Below are positions 33,854 to 46,219 of a DNA stretch of 64,000 bases, piece after piece. The notes beneath the pieces were generated by a model. It was not told where the DNA came from. It saw only the letters and a program-made list of their open reading frames with translations, and made no database searches. The first letter of the stretch is position 1. Each line of letters starts with the position of its first letter. This DNA comes from Marsupella aquatica (Eukaryota; Marchantiophyta): contig OZ316893.1 of assembly GCA_973895155.1 (NCBI GenBank), positions 25,606,001 through 25,670,000 on the forward strand. The letters are read 5' to 3'. The position numbers were made by a program, and so were the translations under genes.

Positions 33854-34956
33854 AGTCAAGTTGAATTAGGAAAAAAGCCTGAATTAGGGTTGGCAAGGAC
33901 ACTTCGGGGTTAATGCTCAACCTTGAAGATCCCGACCCTAAGACTACATGTAACCCTCAAACCAATTTAGTCTGAAGTTCAATCAGTGATGTGGAATTAC
34001 ACACAATATCTTGCTCGAGCATGTTTCTGATCGAGCTGTTACTTTTTGGGCTCATCAGTTCTTTTCTTCACTTTACAGAAAATGGGTATGTCATAGTTGT
34101 TCAGGTTTGTAGATGCATCTCTTCATTCAATTTTGATACTTTTGTCTTCTTAAACCACACCTGCCCTTATAAAACCCCATTCCGTGCCTCACTACTCACC
34201 ATGAAAGGTGGAGCACTCATCTCCTTTTGTGGAGCAGCAATTTGTGGAGCCAATAAAAGGTGTTGCACTCACCAGTTTTTGTGGAACTCAAAGCCCATTC
34301 TTGAACAGCTACAGGCAAGGTTACCCCTACCTCTTTATAGGTGCACTGCTCTTTATAGGTGCACAAGTGGTGTAATGTTCTTCATGATTTTTGGCTTTGT
34401 ATGAGAGCTACGGGTAGCTCTTTATAGGTGCTCACAAACAGAATATTTAACATACAATTCATTTGGGGGAGGATTTCTAGAATAATTGTCCATTCTAATC
34501 TACAGTCCATTTGGATTGGTTTCATTGTCCTAGCTTTCTCATATGTGTGTGTGTGTGTGTGTGTGTGTGTTTCATTTCTGGTGTCTGTCTAAGTATTGTA
34601 GGGCAGTGAAAACAACACACATCAACATTTTTGAAGCTTAATACAATATGTTGCCACATATTTTTTCACCACTTAAGAAAAACACAGCATTGTAAAATGC
34701 AATTTTTCTTACAAAGGTTCTCAAGTGCGAAAACAAATTGTAATTCTTGCTGGAACTTTTTTGTCACAAATCTCAAGAACAAAATATTTTGCAAGTTTCT
34801 CAAGTGCTAACCTTCTTCTATAGAGGGGATGAGGCACGACTTTTTTGTTGCTATCTGGTTGTGTGTGTGTGAAGTTTCTTCTTGCAAAGGACTAAGGGGT
34901 GCAAGTCTGGGTACTGAGTGGTGTTCAAATTTTTTGAGAAAACTACAGAAATTGAT
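33854..34956. other. Intergenic with (GT)n microsatellite at 34544-34570
   Basis: About 13 GT repeats. A TTTGTGGAGC(A/C)A motif and a CTTTATAGGTGC(A/T)C motif recur within 34190-34435, indicating repeat debris. No gene recognised. Confidence 0.45.
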
Positions 34957-35165
34957 CCAAGTGGCTTTGGTTAGTTGGCCAGGGGATGAGCCTAGAGCTG
35001 AGAAGTCCCAGGTTCAATGCCCCCTCCACACATAAGGGGTGTAGAGGGTATGTGTTGTATGTGAGGTGTAGTGGTGGGGGTCTTGGTTTCTCCTCAATCC
35101 CTGGCTGGTTGGGGCCCTAGTTACGGACCCCCATGAGAGGTCCCTTGCAAATTCCCTATCATGAG
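34957..35165 (+). mobile_element. Candidate tRNA-derived SINE, second family
   Basis: Box A-like TGGTTAGTTGG (34968-34978) and box B-like GGTTCAATGCC (35011-35021) are about 40 bp apart, as in a pol III promoter. A G-rich body ends around GGACCCCCATGAGAGGTCCC; a similar GGGACCCCCATGACAAGTC block is at 7004. No tail or TSD identified, so it may be truncated. Confidence 0.45.
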
Positions 35166-35678
35166 GTTGCACCACATCAGCACAACCAGCCACAAACAGG
35201 AAAGATCTTATTTTTGACAGTTTTAAAAGTGCACATTCATGTTTGTGGCAAAAGCAATATAATTTTGGGGCGCCATGCCGTAAGTATTAAGCATAAAAAA
35301 CCAAATTACAAAGTAAGAGATGTCATTTAGTAAAATAAAGTTAGCATTCTGATGTTCATCAATGATATATCAATGTTTTACATCAAAATGTTTGTACTTT
35401 TTAATTGTTTGCCAGTTTGAAAAAACCAATTGACAAAAATGTACTTAGTTAGAACCCCTTTGGCTCCATAGTGTAAAACTAATAAATAAGCAATCTCATT
35501 AGTGTTTGATAAAATTTCTCAATGTCACACTCATTGGAAAGCTAGAGTAAAATTAGAAACTCATCATCTCCTTACTATTTGACAAAATATATCAATGTAC
35601 ACCAATCCGATGAATCACCTTGATTGAACACAACAAATACTCTCACCATTATTGAGGCGTCCAAACCTTGAACACGAA
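35166..35678. other. Intergenic, A+T-rich, nothing recognised
   Basis: Degenerate ATATATCAATGT motifs near 35370 and 35587 suggest an old local duplication. No gene. Confidence 0.35.
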
Positions 35679-35960
35679 GCTCTAATACCACTTGTAAGAA
35701 ACTATTGGTTCAGACTAGACAACAAATGCAGAAAATGAGAGCACTCAATCTCGCACTACACCAACAAGTCCTTTAATTTTATTAATTATTTATATTGTTC
35801 GAGTACCTCTCTACCTGCCCATCCCCATGGACTGTGTAAAGTGATCACTGAGTTTACACCAAAAAGAAAAAGGAACCGGTCGGGCATATTGCAATCGACA
35901 ACTTTGACTACCCTATGGAGAAAGCAATCAACACGTTCTAGGTCACATTTTTTTGAAAGT
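35679..35960 (-). mobile_element. Remnant LTR and primer-binding site of a copia-like element, minus strand
   Basis: Read on the minus strand, TGGTATTAGAGC (35679-35690) is a one-mismatch version of the initiator tRNA-Met primer site. It directly follows an LTR end ...TTTCTTACA at 35693. The rest of the presumed LTR extends to about 35950 without a clear outer end. No coding region remains. Confidence 0.5.
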
Positions 35961-36076
35961 GCCCTTTGCTCAATGTAATTGGGAGTGATATATCATCTGA
36001 ATGGCTCAACAATGTTTCCACAAAAAGTTTCATCTTAGTTGCAAAACTCAACTACCTTAACATTTAGCTCCGGCGT

Positions 36077-36081
36077 TGCTG
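36077..36081 (+). other. Target-site duplication of copia element, left copy
   Basis: TGCTG here and at 42132-42136 exactly flank the two LTRs, proving a single intact insertion. Confidence 0.95.
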
Positions 36082-36407
36082 TGTAGAGGTTAACTCAGTC
36101 TTGGGTTGAACTATGGTTAGGATGTTAACTAGGGTTAGAGTAAACCCTAGTTGAAGAGATTGATCCTTATCTCTTCAACTTGTATGTGGTGTGAGAACAC
36201 ACACAAGAGAGTTCTCAAGAGAGAACACAGAGATATAGCAAGAGATGAGAGCTTGAAGAGATGAGAGCTATGGTGATGCTTGAGTAGACACATAACCGTT
36301 AATAAAGCTTGGTCTTCCCGTGGACGTAGCCAACCTTGAGGCGAACCATGTAACTATTGAGCACGTGTATGTTTGGAGTGTTTTTCCTGATCTGATTTCT
36401 CCCCACA
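36082..36407 (+). repeat. 5' LTR of copia element
   Basis: 326 bp, TG...CA termini. Contains an AATAAAGC polyadenylation-like motif near 36301. Differs from the 3' LTR by T/G near 36246 and T/C near 36349; the second is CpG to TpG, typical of methylated-cytosine decay. Confidence 0.96.
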
Positions 36408-37578
36408 ATTGGTATCAGAGCTCAGGTTTTTTCAGTCGATTAGGAACTCCATAGAACTTGCTTCAAGCAAAGCGAACAACGGATGATTTCCTCTTCGAAG
36501 CGGAGCTATTGAAAGAAGATCGGACTCAATCTTCTCACAAGTGTGGAGCACACAACCAGGGGCTCATTTCAGTGAAGCAATGAAGGCCTAAGGTCAGAAA
36601 TGGAAACAATTGTAAGTGACGGTTTTCAATTTACATTATCGGGCAAGAGATAAGGTCAATTTCTCAGATCAGTCATTTTGATTGTTCTATCGGGACTTGA
36701 AACTGAGATACGCTTGAGCGCCTTGTCTTTCTAGACGTTTCGATACCAACATCGTTGAATTCCGTCAAACGGTTGAGAAACAATCTTAATTTTAATTCTC
36801 ATTTTTTGAGCTCAAAATTTTGGCTATGGCGGATAACTTAATATCAGTCACTTTCACCGAATTGTTTCTCCCTCATTACTCCACCGTTTTGCAAGTTCTT
36901 TATATCAATCTTGATGCCCTCAAAGTTTAGTTTCTGAATCTGAAATCAGAATTGGATTTCGTCAAAAATTGAGACGTGAATTTGAGTGAATCCGCCGAGG
37001 GGTACTTTCTGCCGCGAGTAGTCGCGACTTCCGTGGACGCGCGAGGAGGTCGAAAACTTCGAGGAGGCCTTTCTAGGGCTCGACAGGGCTCGGGCAGGGG
37101 GAAGTGCCCCCTGTGAAGTCCCCCACAGGGGCTGTACAAGGGCGGACGGAATTTCCCGAAAAGATTCTTTTCCAGAGGCTTGAATTTTTACCGAAGGTCA
37201 AAGATTCCAAGCGGCAAATAAAATCGGATCAACTTCAACTTTTGGAGAGGCATACTTGGGGAAACTAGGCAAGTATTGGTGCGTTCAATTCTGAAAAAGT
37301 ATACTAGTGGAATCTTTGGCATAAGAGATTCCCTCGAGGGGTAATTATTTCATCTTTTACCCCCCTCCGGTCGGAGTAAAAATTCTCGGCACTCGAGAGT
37401 CCATTTGACAAACCGTTTTCAGAATTCGGAGCGTTACCTTGTGGGCTACGCATAGGAGTGATCAGTTTCAAAATTCACCAACTTTCAATTTTGGCCTTAT
37501 TTTCACACCCCACATCTGAGCATTCGACGTTTATTTCTTGTCGGAAGGCACCTCCACACTACATTTGGCATTCCAGCG

Positions 37579-40500
37579 ATGGCGACTACTAGGATTGGAG
37601 GTCAACGGTTTGAGATGGAAAAATTTGATGGTCGGATGGACTATACAATGTGGGAACGTAACGTGAGAGATGCACTTAGGGCGATGGGCCTAGGCAAGGT
37701 ACTAAGATCTCAACCCAAGGAGATGGAAGATGATGATTGGCATGATCTCCAGGATCAAGCGGTAAGTATTGTTGGCATGTACCTGAAAAACAATGTGAAG
37801 AAGCAGTTCGAGGAAAAAGCAACACAAACGGTGACGGACTTGTTTCAAGCATTGCGCAACAAGTACTACAAGAAAGAGATGTCAAACCGAATGTATGCAA
37901 GCCTGAAGCTCATGCAATTCAAAATGGCTGATGGAGTCAAGATTCAAGATCATATCGATCAGTTCAATGATCTTGTGGTTGACCTAGAGAATTTGGGGGA
38001 GCATTTGAGCGAAGAAAAGAAAGCCTTACAACTCTTGAGCTCACTACCACCTTCGTACCAATCTTTGTCTCAAGTTCTTCTATTCCGTGATAAGATAACT
38101 ATATCTTACAATGATGTGGTGAGTGCCCTGTTGACCAATGACATGCAGTCTAAGCTGGTCTCTTCAACTCATCCTACCTCAACCTCATCATCAATAGCAC
38201 TGTTGGTAGAAAGAGGTAAATCAAGGGAGCCATCTCATGAAAACAAAAGGTTTAACCCACTTCCCATGGAGCGAGGAAGGTTCCACGACCGATCTTTTGG
38301 TAGGAGGAGGTTTAGATCCAGATCTAGATCTCGATCCAAATCACCATCCAAGTCTACTCGTGAGATAAAGTGTTGGAAGTGTGACAAAGTGGGCCACATG
38401 AAGAAGGATTATCATGTCAAAGACACATTCAAGGAAGTTGCCGGTTCTTCAGTCCAAGTAGTTGTTCGAGAAGAGGATAGTGAAGGATTTGCATTGTGTA
38501 CCACTTCCCAAGTTGAGGATTATCAATGGATCTTGGATTCCGTTTGCTCGTATTACATGTGCTATATGCGTGAACTTTTCTCATCCTACACTCCTATCCA
38601 CGGATCTGTTTTGATGAGAAATAATCATTCTTGCAAAGTTTTAGGGATTGGATCTATAAAGATTCAACTATCCGGTGACAAGTACTATACTCTATCAAAT
38701 GTCAGACACATTCCAGAAATGTGTAAGAATTTGATTTCTCTTGGCTACTTGGATGCAAAGGGTTATCAATGGAGTGCAACTGATGGGGTGTTAACAGTCA
38801 CGCATGGATCAACTGAAGTTCTTATTGGCAAGAGGAAAAGAAACATCTATGTCTTGGAAGGCACCACACTTCTTGCCGAAGTCAATTTGGTCACATCTCA
38901 GGAGGAGAAAATCAATTTATGGCATGCTTGGCTTGGTCATATGAGTGAAAAAAGTTTGGAAATCTTACACAAGCGACATCTCCTACCAGGATTGCAAGCA
39001 TGCAAGTTGAGTTTTTGTGATCATTGCATTGTTGGCAAGAAAACAAGAACTCCATTTCTGACTGTCATTCATCATTCTAAAGTTGTACTTGAGTATATTC
39101 ATTCCGATGTGTGGGGTCCTGCTCCGGTTTCCTCACATTCAGGCAAACAATACTATGTATCGTTTATCGATGATTACTCAAGGTTTGTTTGGATTTATTT
39201 CATTGCCCATAAGTTTGAAGTGTTTTCCATCTTCAAACAATGGGTAGCTCAAGTTGAGACACAGACTGCAAAGAATGTGAGATATCTACGATCAGATAAT
39301 GGTGGTGAATACACCTCTAGCGAGTTCAACACATATTGTGCAAATAAGGGAATTACTCACCATCTCACAACTGTGTACACTCCTGAGCAAAATGGTGTTG
39401 CTGAATGACTCAACCGCATATTGTTGGAGCGAGCACGGAGCATGTTGAGCCACTCTAAATTGCCACAAATCTTTTGGGCGGAAGCTGTCAACATAGCTGC
39501 TTATCTCGTAAATCTCTCTCCTAGTCGGGCAATTACTTACAAAACCCCCTTTGAGCTATGGCACAATCAACCTGCTGATTATTCAAAGTTTAAGGTTTTT
39601 GGCTGTGAAGCATATGCACATGTTCCTAGCAACAATAGGACTAAGCTAGATCCTAGAGCCCAGAAATGCATTTTTCTTGGTTATCAGCGTGACGTTAAAG
39701 GATATCAATTATGGGATCCAATTGATTGCAAGTTACTTGTTAGTCGGGATGTATCCTTCAATGAAGAAAAATCATTGAAGGAGGAGGAGATAGATCAATT
39801 CCCTACTACTAACAAAGAGCAATCTCCTCCTCTAGAGGATATAAGGGGAAAGGATATGTCAGATAACGAATATGTTGACACCACTGTAAGGCAAAACACA
39901 CTACAATCAGATCAACCAGAGTCTTCAGTGCGAAGAGGAACTCGCAAACGTCAAGCCCGGGAAAGGTATGGAACTTGGTTTCCTTCTGATCAAGTGGATT
40001 TGGATGAAGAATCTATTGATGCATTGGTGACAGAAGATGGAGATCCATCCTCATTTCGAGAGGTCCTAGCTTCTATGGAGAAGCAACAGTGGCAGGCGGC
40101 GATGCGCATGGAAATGAAATCACTTCATGATAACAAGACTTGGGAACTCACAAGTCTACCTAGTGACAAGCAGGCTGTTGACAGCAAGTGGGTGTATAGG
40201 AAGAAAGATGGACCCACGGAGGATGCTGAGAAGATATTTAAGGCTCGGTTGGTAGCCAAGGGTTTTACTCAATAGAAAGGTATAGACTACAATGAGGTTT
40301 TTTCACCCGTAGCAAAGTATTCAACAATACGTTTGCTATGTGCTCTTGTAGTTTTATTTGATCTGGTTTTAGATCAAATGGATGTTGTCACGGCATTCTT
40401 ATATGGATCGTTGGATGAGATGATTTACATGAGGCAACCAGAGGGTTTTGTGCAAAAGGACAAGGAAAATTTGGTATGTAGGTTGCTAAAATCCTTGTAT

Positions 40501-41613
40501 GGATTAAAGCAGAGCCCAAGGCAGTGGAACAAGCGTTTTGATGAATTTTTGAAATCGCTTGGATTTGTGCGAAGCATGTACGATCCATGTGTTTACATAA
40601 GGCTTGTGAACAACACAGGTTTTAAGCTTTTCATCCTTGTATTTTATGTGGATGACATGCTCATTGCAGCACAGGATAGGGGCGAAGTTGATAAGCTTAA
40701 GGCCCAACTCAGTTCTGAGTTTAAGATGAAGGATTTGGGCACAGCCAAGAGGATCCTAGGCATGGAGATTGTCAGGGATGTTAACAAAGCCAAACTTTGG
40801 CTGACGCAGAAAAGATATGCAGAGAAGGTACTCTCAAAATTCAACATGGCAGATGCTAAGGCTATGAGTGTTCCTTTGGCAAGGCATTTCAATATTTCTA
40901 CAGCATTTTGTCCATTGGATGCGACAAAAAAAAGTTTGATGTCCAAAGTTCCTTATGAAAGTGCTATGGGTAGTTTAATGTATCTCATGGTATGCACCCG
41001 ACCAGACATAGCTTATGCCGTTAGCAAGGTAAGCAGATACATGGCAAATCCAAGAAAAGTCCATTGGGAAGCAGTGAAATGGATTTTGCGCTACATCAGA
41101 GGTTCCACTAAGAAGGGTTTATTGTTTGATGCAAGTTCAAACAATATGAAAGTGCTTCAAGGTTATGTGGATGCAGACTACGCAGGTGATCTGGATAAGA
41201 GGAGATCAACAACTGGATATGTATTTACACTTGCTGGTGGATGCATTAGTTGGAAGTCTACTCTCCAAAAGTGTGTTGCAAAGTCTACTATGGATGCCGA
41301 GTATGTAGCGGCAGCAAAAGCAGCATCAGAGACCATTTGGTTGAAAAAGCTTGTCAAAGAGATGGGCTTATCACAAGATTCTGTGTATCTTCATTGTGAC
41401 AGTCAAAGTGCAATTTACACTGCCAAGAATCAGGTGATGGATGGCAGGGTAAAGCACATTGATGTCCGCTATCATTTCATCCGACAGGCATTATCGGATG
41501 ATGAATTTGAGCTTGTCAAGATTGATGGAAAGCTTAATCCAGCGGATGCTTTTACCAAAGTATTAGACTACAATAGTTTTTCAAGGCATTGTAATTATTT
41601 ACAAATATTGTAA
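37579..41613 (+). pseudogene. Copia gag-pol polyprotein with two in-frame stops and mutated zinc knuckle and protease motif
   Basis: 1344 codons in one frame if the stops at 39406 (TGA, codon 610) and 40273 (TAG, codon 899) are ignored. Order: N-terminal gag; Arg/Ser-rich region then a zinc knuckle at 265-278; protease; integrase with HHCC zinc site and DDE-type core (HSDVWGP, RSDNGGEY, PEQNGVAE); reverse transcriptase with FYVDDML; RNase H (DADYAGD, KSTMDAEYVA). This domain order defines copia. Defects: the last zinc-knuckle Cys is Tyr (codon 278), the protease DSG triad reads DSV (codon 322), plus the stops. The TGA fits a CGA origin and the TAG a CAG origin, both C-to-T. The copy cannot encode a complete polyprotein, though its LTRs might let it move in trans. 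Confidence 0.95.
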
Positions 41614-41805
41614 ATAGAGTTAACCAAGAAAATGTCTCTATATGAGTACTCCATCCGATGGCTTATCGGCTACGGCTTAGTTCTAGTTAACCCTTGCATT
41701 AGGGGGAGGGCCTTTTGGCCTTACTGTCTTGAACTTCCCGCGGAGGAACTTGTAAGGAAAAGACAATATTATGAACCCTCCCAAGACGTGAGTCAAGGGG
41801 GAGTT

Positions 41806-42131
41806 TGTAGAGGTTAACTCAGTCTTGGGTTGAACTATGGTTAGGATGTTAACTAGGGTTAGAGTAAACCCTAGTTGAAGAGATTGATCCTTATCTCTTC
41901 AACTTGTATGTGGTGTGAGAACACACACAAGAGAGTTCTCAAGAGAGAACACAGAGATATAGCAAGAGAGGAGAGCTTGAAGAGATGAGAGCTATGGTGA
42001 TGCTTGAGTAGACACATAACCGTTAATAAAGCTTGGTCTTCCCGTGGACGTAGCCAACCTTGAGGCGAACCACGTAACTATTGAGCACGTGTATGTTTGG
42101 AGTGTTTTTCCTGATCTGATTTCTCCCCACA
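41806..42131 (+). repeat. 3' LTR of copia element
   Basis: 326 bp, matches the 5' LTR except at two positions. Followed by the right TSD TGCTG at 42132-42136. Confidence 0.96.
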
Positions 42132-42136
42132 TGCTG

Positions 42137-43345
42137 ACTCCGATTGTCGAGCTCTCCTATGGTCCAAGCCCGTATGGGCCATCCGGGGAGGACTTAACAT
42201 GGGGAGACTTGTGGGCAATGGGGCATGGCACTAAGCAAAGGCAAGGCACTAAGCTGGTGACACACACTCGAGCACACACTAAGGACTTAGACTAGTTGAG
42301 GGCTACTCAAGTAATGGGAAAGGGCCGGTCTTAGGGTTGACCGTTCGGGCCCCCAAACGGACTTGGAGTTCTGAAGGTTTGAGTGAGAGCTCCTCTTGGG
42401 TCCAAGGCTAATGGAGTGTACTTCATGCACAACGGACGCTTGGGGCGTGAGTTACGGGCCGACCTAGGTTTGGCCGCTATGGGGCCTTGGGTGATGACGG
42501 GTTATGAGGGCCTAGGCATGAGCACTGGGTCGGCCCAATCACAACGAGCTAAGGCACTTCGCCTACGAACGCCTTACTAGAAAGTTATGGGCATAGCCAA
42601 TTGGTGGCGTGCCCAAACATGCGAGTTGGGGTCCAAATGGGGGGCCAAAATTTGGGGACTAAATAGGTCTCGAGGTGGCAGGTATCCAGAAGCATATATG
42701 AGGGGAGTGGTGTCTCCCTAGGGGCTAAGGGCGAGCCAAAGTCGTGAGTTACGGTGATCGCGACACTAAGGGAAAATGCCAAACGGAAATGACGATAACT
42801 TCCCAACGGAAAGTCCATTGGAGGACTTCTTGGGCATGTTGGAAAGCTCTCGAGGAGGACTACATCCTCCTGAGCTCAATTGGGTCTAGGGGTGCCATGG
42901 ATTCTTGGTATTTGCAGGGGCTATCTCGCACGCTTGCCAAATTCTTCCAAAATAGCAGGCAAGCCGTGTTCAATCTCCCAAGGGAGCTTGTGTAAGGGAG
43001 GCAAAGCCAAGTAGGCATGGAGGTGGAGCTCCAAGTTCACTTGGCCCCTATGCTATTAGTGGGGTGAGAACCGAGAGTTGGTTGTTACAGTCAAGACTAT
43101 TCTGGTCCTGGTGTGTTGGGACAAGCTTTAAGACAAGTTACGCTAGTTGGGCCATGAGCATGTCCTAGGGGTAGGGTGGTTAGTTGGTGATGGATAGGTA
43201 CGAGGGGAAACCTGAGCTGCACCCAACGAGGGGCTGTTCTGGATGAACAGTGGGTGTCGGCTCTGGTTCTGACAACGGGACGACCTATCGCTAACCTTCT
43301 TACCTAGGTCTGTTGAGCTTGAGTTAGGATGCTAGACTTGGGGAG
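42137..43345 (+). mobile_element. Probable non-coding internal remnant of an older LTR element (host of the copia insertion?)
   Basis: No coding frame. It ends in CTTGGGGAG immediately before an LTR-like TGTTAGGAT, which reads as a polypurine tract next to a 3' LTR. The intact copia element may therefore have inserted into or beside the body of another retrotransposon. Gly-rich short frames are not genes. Confidence 0.4.
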
Positions 43346-43685
43346 TGTTAGGATTTACTCTTAGGTCTAGAGTAACGACTATACCATAGTTAAGGCTAAC
43401 CTTAGTCGCAGACTTGGTTAGGTTAGTCATGCTGTGCACACTCTATACCCAAGTAATGTTTGCTTGGAGAATGGGAACTCAGGCTCATTGTTAAGGAGCT
43501 AGTTATGAGGTAGGGAGAGCTTGCGCTGTGGATGCTTGGTCGACCAACCGAGAGTGCAGTAAAGCTCTTGGGTGTTCACGTGGATGTAGCCTCATGTGGA
43601 GGTGAACCACATATCTCTCTATGTCAACTCTTGTGCATTGGATGGTTCATGGGCTTGCCATTGTGATTGTCATCTATGCTTAACA
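43346..43685 (+). repeat. Diverged copia-type LTR (3' LTR remnant)
   Basis: Starts TGTTAGGAT, ends CTTAACA. Shares the block TTCACGTGGATGTAGCC and GAGGTGAACCACA with the LTRs at 15532 and 36082. A TAGTTAAGGCTAACCTTAG block matches the solo LTR. No partner 5' LTR is seen in the window. Confidence 0.6.
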
Positions 43686-43689
43686 AGGA

Positions 43690-44400
43690 GGTCTAAATCC
43701 CGTTGGGTTATTTACCGGGTACTTGGTTGCTTGTGCAGACCGTGAGGACCGTTGAGCGATGACCGTGTTAGAGAGCAAGTGTGGCTTCATATGGGAGTTG
43801 CCACGGGTGGTGCAAAGGCATCAAGTTGCTTGCTCAAGGAGTTCCGTGGAGACGTTACTTTGGGCACCAGGGGCACTTAGGCGTGGGTGTTGGGATTGGT
43901 GAAGGCTCTGGGTTGCAAGGTCTACCACTATATTGAAGCTTTGAAACTCAGCTCAGTTGAAAGCAAGAAAAATGGATTGGTGAGATGAAGGTCTGATCAA
44001 AAACATTGGCCCCACTCCATTGCTCCCATATCATGTATTTGAGCCCACCGTTGAAGCAAGTTGTCAAGTCATCACAAATTTTGCAAGAACACAACACATT
44101 TTCGAAATGCATGTGATGTGTTGACGACTTACCTGATAGGGTTGTTAAAGTTGTCAACTGTTTGCGATGGAGTGATGAACCTAGCCACCCAACGCCCTCA
44201 CCAAACCAAGTACTATTGCCTAAGTACCCTTGGTGCTCAGACACCTCCACGGAACTCCATCAGCAAGCAACTTAGTGCCTCTATCACCGCCAACAATAAC
44301 TACCATACAAAGCCGCACTTGGTCCTTAGCATGACCGTCGCTCAATGGCCATACTATCTACACAATCAACCAAACCCGTTGATAAGTAACCTATCATGAG
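43690..44400. repeat. Decayed ~700-bp inverted repeat
   Basis: The left arm (about 43690-43925) contains GTTGCTTGCTCAAGGAGTTC and CGTTGAGCGATGACCGTG. The right arm (about 44165-44395), reverse-complemented, contains GTTGCTTGCTGATGGAGTTC and CATTGAGCGACGGTCATG in the same order. I judge identity roughly 70%. No TSD or gene. Confidence 0.65.
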
Positions 44401-44559
44401 CTCGGATCCCAAGACCATTATCTTGCCTCAAGCTCAACAGTCGTTAATAAATAGGTCAGTGAATATAATCTCTTTGGTCTGTGTGACCTTGCCATAAGCT
44501 AAAGCTAAGGGTGGCACCCATTATTTTGCCTCAGCCCGTTGTGATCAGGCCAATGAGGG

Positions 44560-45925
44560 GGCGCCTGTGGTTACATGCTATTGTACTAACCTAGACCGGA
44601 CCGCCATTATCCTATGCTTGAAGGGTGCACCTCTTGCTGGGTCCGGAAACTGGACATCACAATATGACAAATTAATACGGAGTTTGATATCCCTCTATAC
44701 CATGATAAACCTCATTATTTTGAGTACACACCATATATTATCACATTTTGATGTGTGATTACCAGCAAGGCCTTTGGCTACATGCTATAGACTATTGTAC
44801 TAACCCAGACTGAACCACCATTATCCTTACTTGAAGGGGCACCTTGGTTTAATGTGACTACCACTATCCTAGTTTTCTGATCACAGGGTAAGTTACATGT
44901 TACTAATCCAAACCAGACCGCAATTAATCTATACTCGAAGGAGCACCTGTGGTTTAATGTGACTAACACTAGTGTAGTTAGTGTAGTTAGTGGGAACATT
45001 GGTACTGTCAAATCTTCGTCATTGGGATCGGTTACATGTTACTAATCCAAATCAGATCGCAATTATCCAAGGTATTGTATAATGTGAGCAAACAGGAATT
45101 TTGTTAGCGAGACAGTAGTAGTTTTAAATTTCTTTTGCTTTTTGTTGTCTTTTATATTTTTTGTGTTCTTTTATGACTCCAAATGGCTAGCTAGCAAAAA
45201 GAGGAGTCCCAAAAATGGATATTCTCAACCAGGTTGTTGTCAGCCAGGCAGTTGGATATAAAAAATCTAGGGGTCATTGTAGCGTGCAAGGAAACAGTAA
45301 AAAAATCCATCGCAGGAGCAAATTATCCTATACTCGAAGGGGCACCTGTGGTTTATTAGTGTGACTAACACTAGTGTAGTTAGTGGGAACATTGGAGTGT
45401 GGAATCTTCGTCATCGGGATTGGTTACATGTTACTAATCCAAACCAGACCTCCATTCTCCTATACTTGAAGGGGCACCTGTGTTTTAATGTGACTAATGC
45501 TAGAGTAGTTAGTGGGAACATTGCACTATGAAATCTTCATCATCGGCATCGTCTGTACTAACCCAGACCGGACCTCCATCATCCTATACTTGAAGGTGCA
45601 CTTGTGGTTTAGTGCATGACTAACACTAGTGTAGTTAGTGTAATTAGTGGTAACATTGGACTATTGAATCTTAGTCATCGGGATAGGTTACATGTTACTA
45701 ATCCAAACCAGACCGCAATTATGGTTACATGTTACTAATCCAAACCAGACCGCAATTATCCTATACTCGAAGGGGCACCTGTGGTTGAATGTGATCAACA
45801 CTAGACACTGCAGTTAGTGTAGTTAGTGGGAACAGGGGCACCTGTGGTTTAATGTGACTAACACTACAGTGGACAGTATAGTTAGTGGGAACATTGGACT
45901 GTCGAAACTTCGTCATCGGGATCGT
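44560..45925 (+). repeat. Satellite-like array, degenerate ~130-190-bp units
   Basis: Modules GGTTACATGTTACTAATCC, AAACCAGACCGCAATTATCC, TATACTCGAAGGGGCACCTG, GTGGTTTAATGTGACTAACA, CTAGTGTAGTTAGTGGGAAC and CTTCGTCATCGGGATCG recur in order. Starts of the TTACATG module are near 44570, 44763, 44892, 45031, 45421, 45687 and 45723. Some units are truncated and a non-repeat stretch (about 45080-45300) interrupts. The last unit runs to about 45925, upstream of the isochorismatase region. Confidence 0.88.
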
Positions 45926-46219
45926 TGTCGGCAGTGATCACCTTTTCCCCTTCGCGATCGGCAACGAGCGGTGGATGAGAGGCCCATCGTCATCCGGACC
46001 GTGCCCGAGATACGCCTGGCCTCTCGACAACCAATGGGCAAGCTCCCCTCGTCCCCCTCGTTCCACACTACAGTGATCCTCCCCATCACCAGCCCCGCCC
46101 ACTCCCAGATTCGCTGCCCAGCCTCTCGAGATATTTCGCTCGCTGGGCCCTTCGAGATATTTCATGGCTGGCCGAAGCTCTCTGGTGGTGGATGCCGTGA
46201 ATTATGGGTGTACGAGAAC

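Larger units (their letters stand above)
36082..42131 (+). mobile_element. Full-length Ty1/copia LTR retrotransposon, recently inserted, coding region disabled
   Basis: LTRs at 36082-36407 and 41806-42131 (326 bp each) begin TGTAGAGG, end CCCCACA, and differ at only two positions that I could find (about 99.4% identical). A 5-bp TSD TGCTG flanks the element. The primer-binding site TTGGTATCAGAGC follows the 5' LTR at 36409; a polypurine tract AAGGGGGAG (about 41796-41803) precedes the 3' LTR. One gag-pol frame runs 37579-41613, with two internal stops. The 1.17-kb leader (36408-37578) is long, with no supported gene. Confidence 0.97.
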
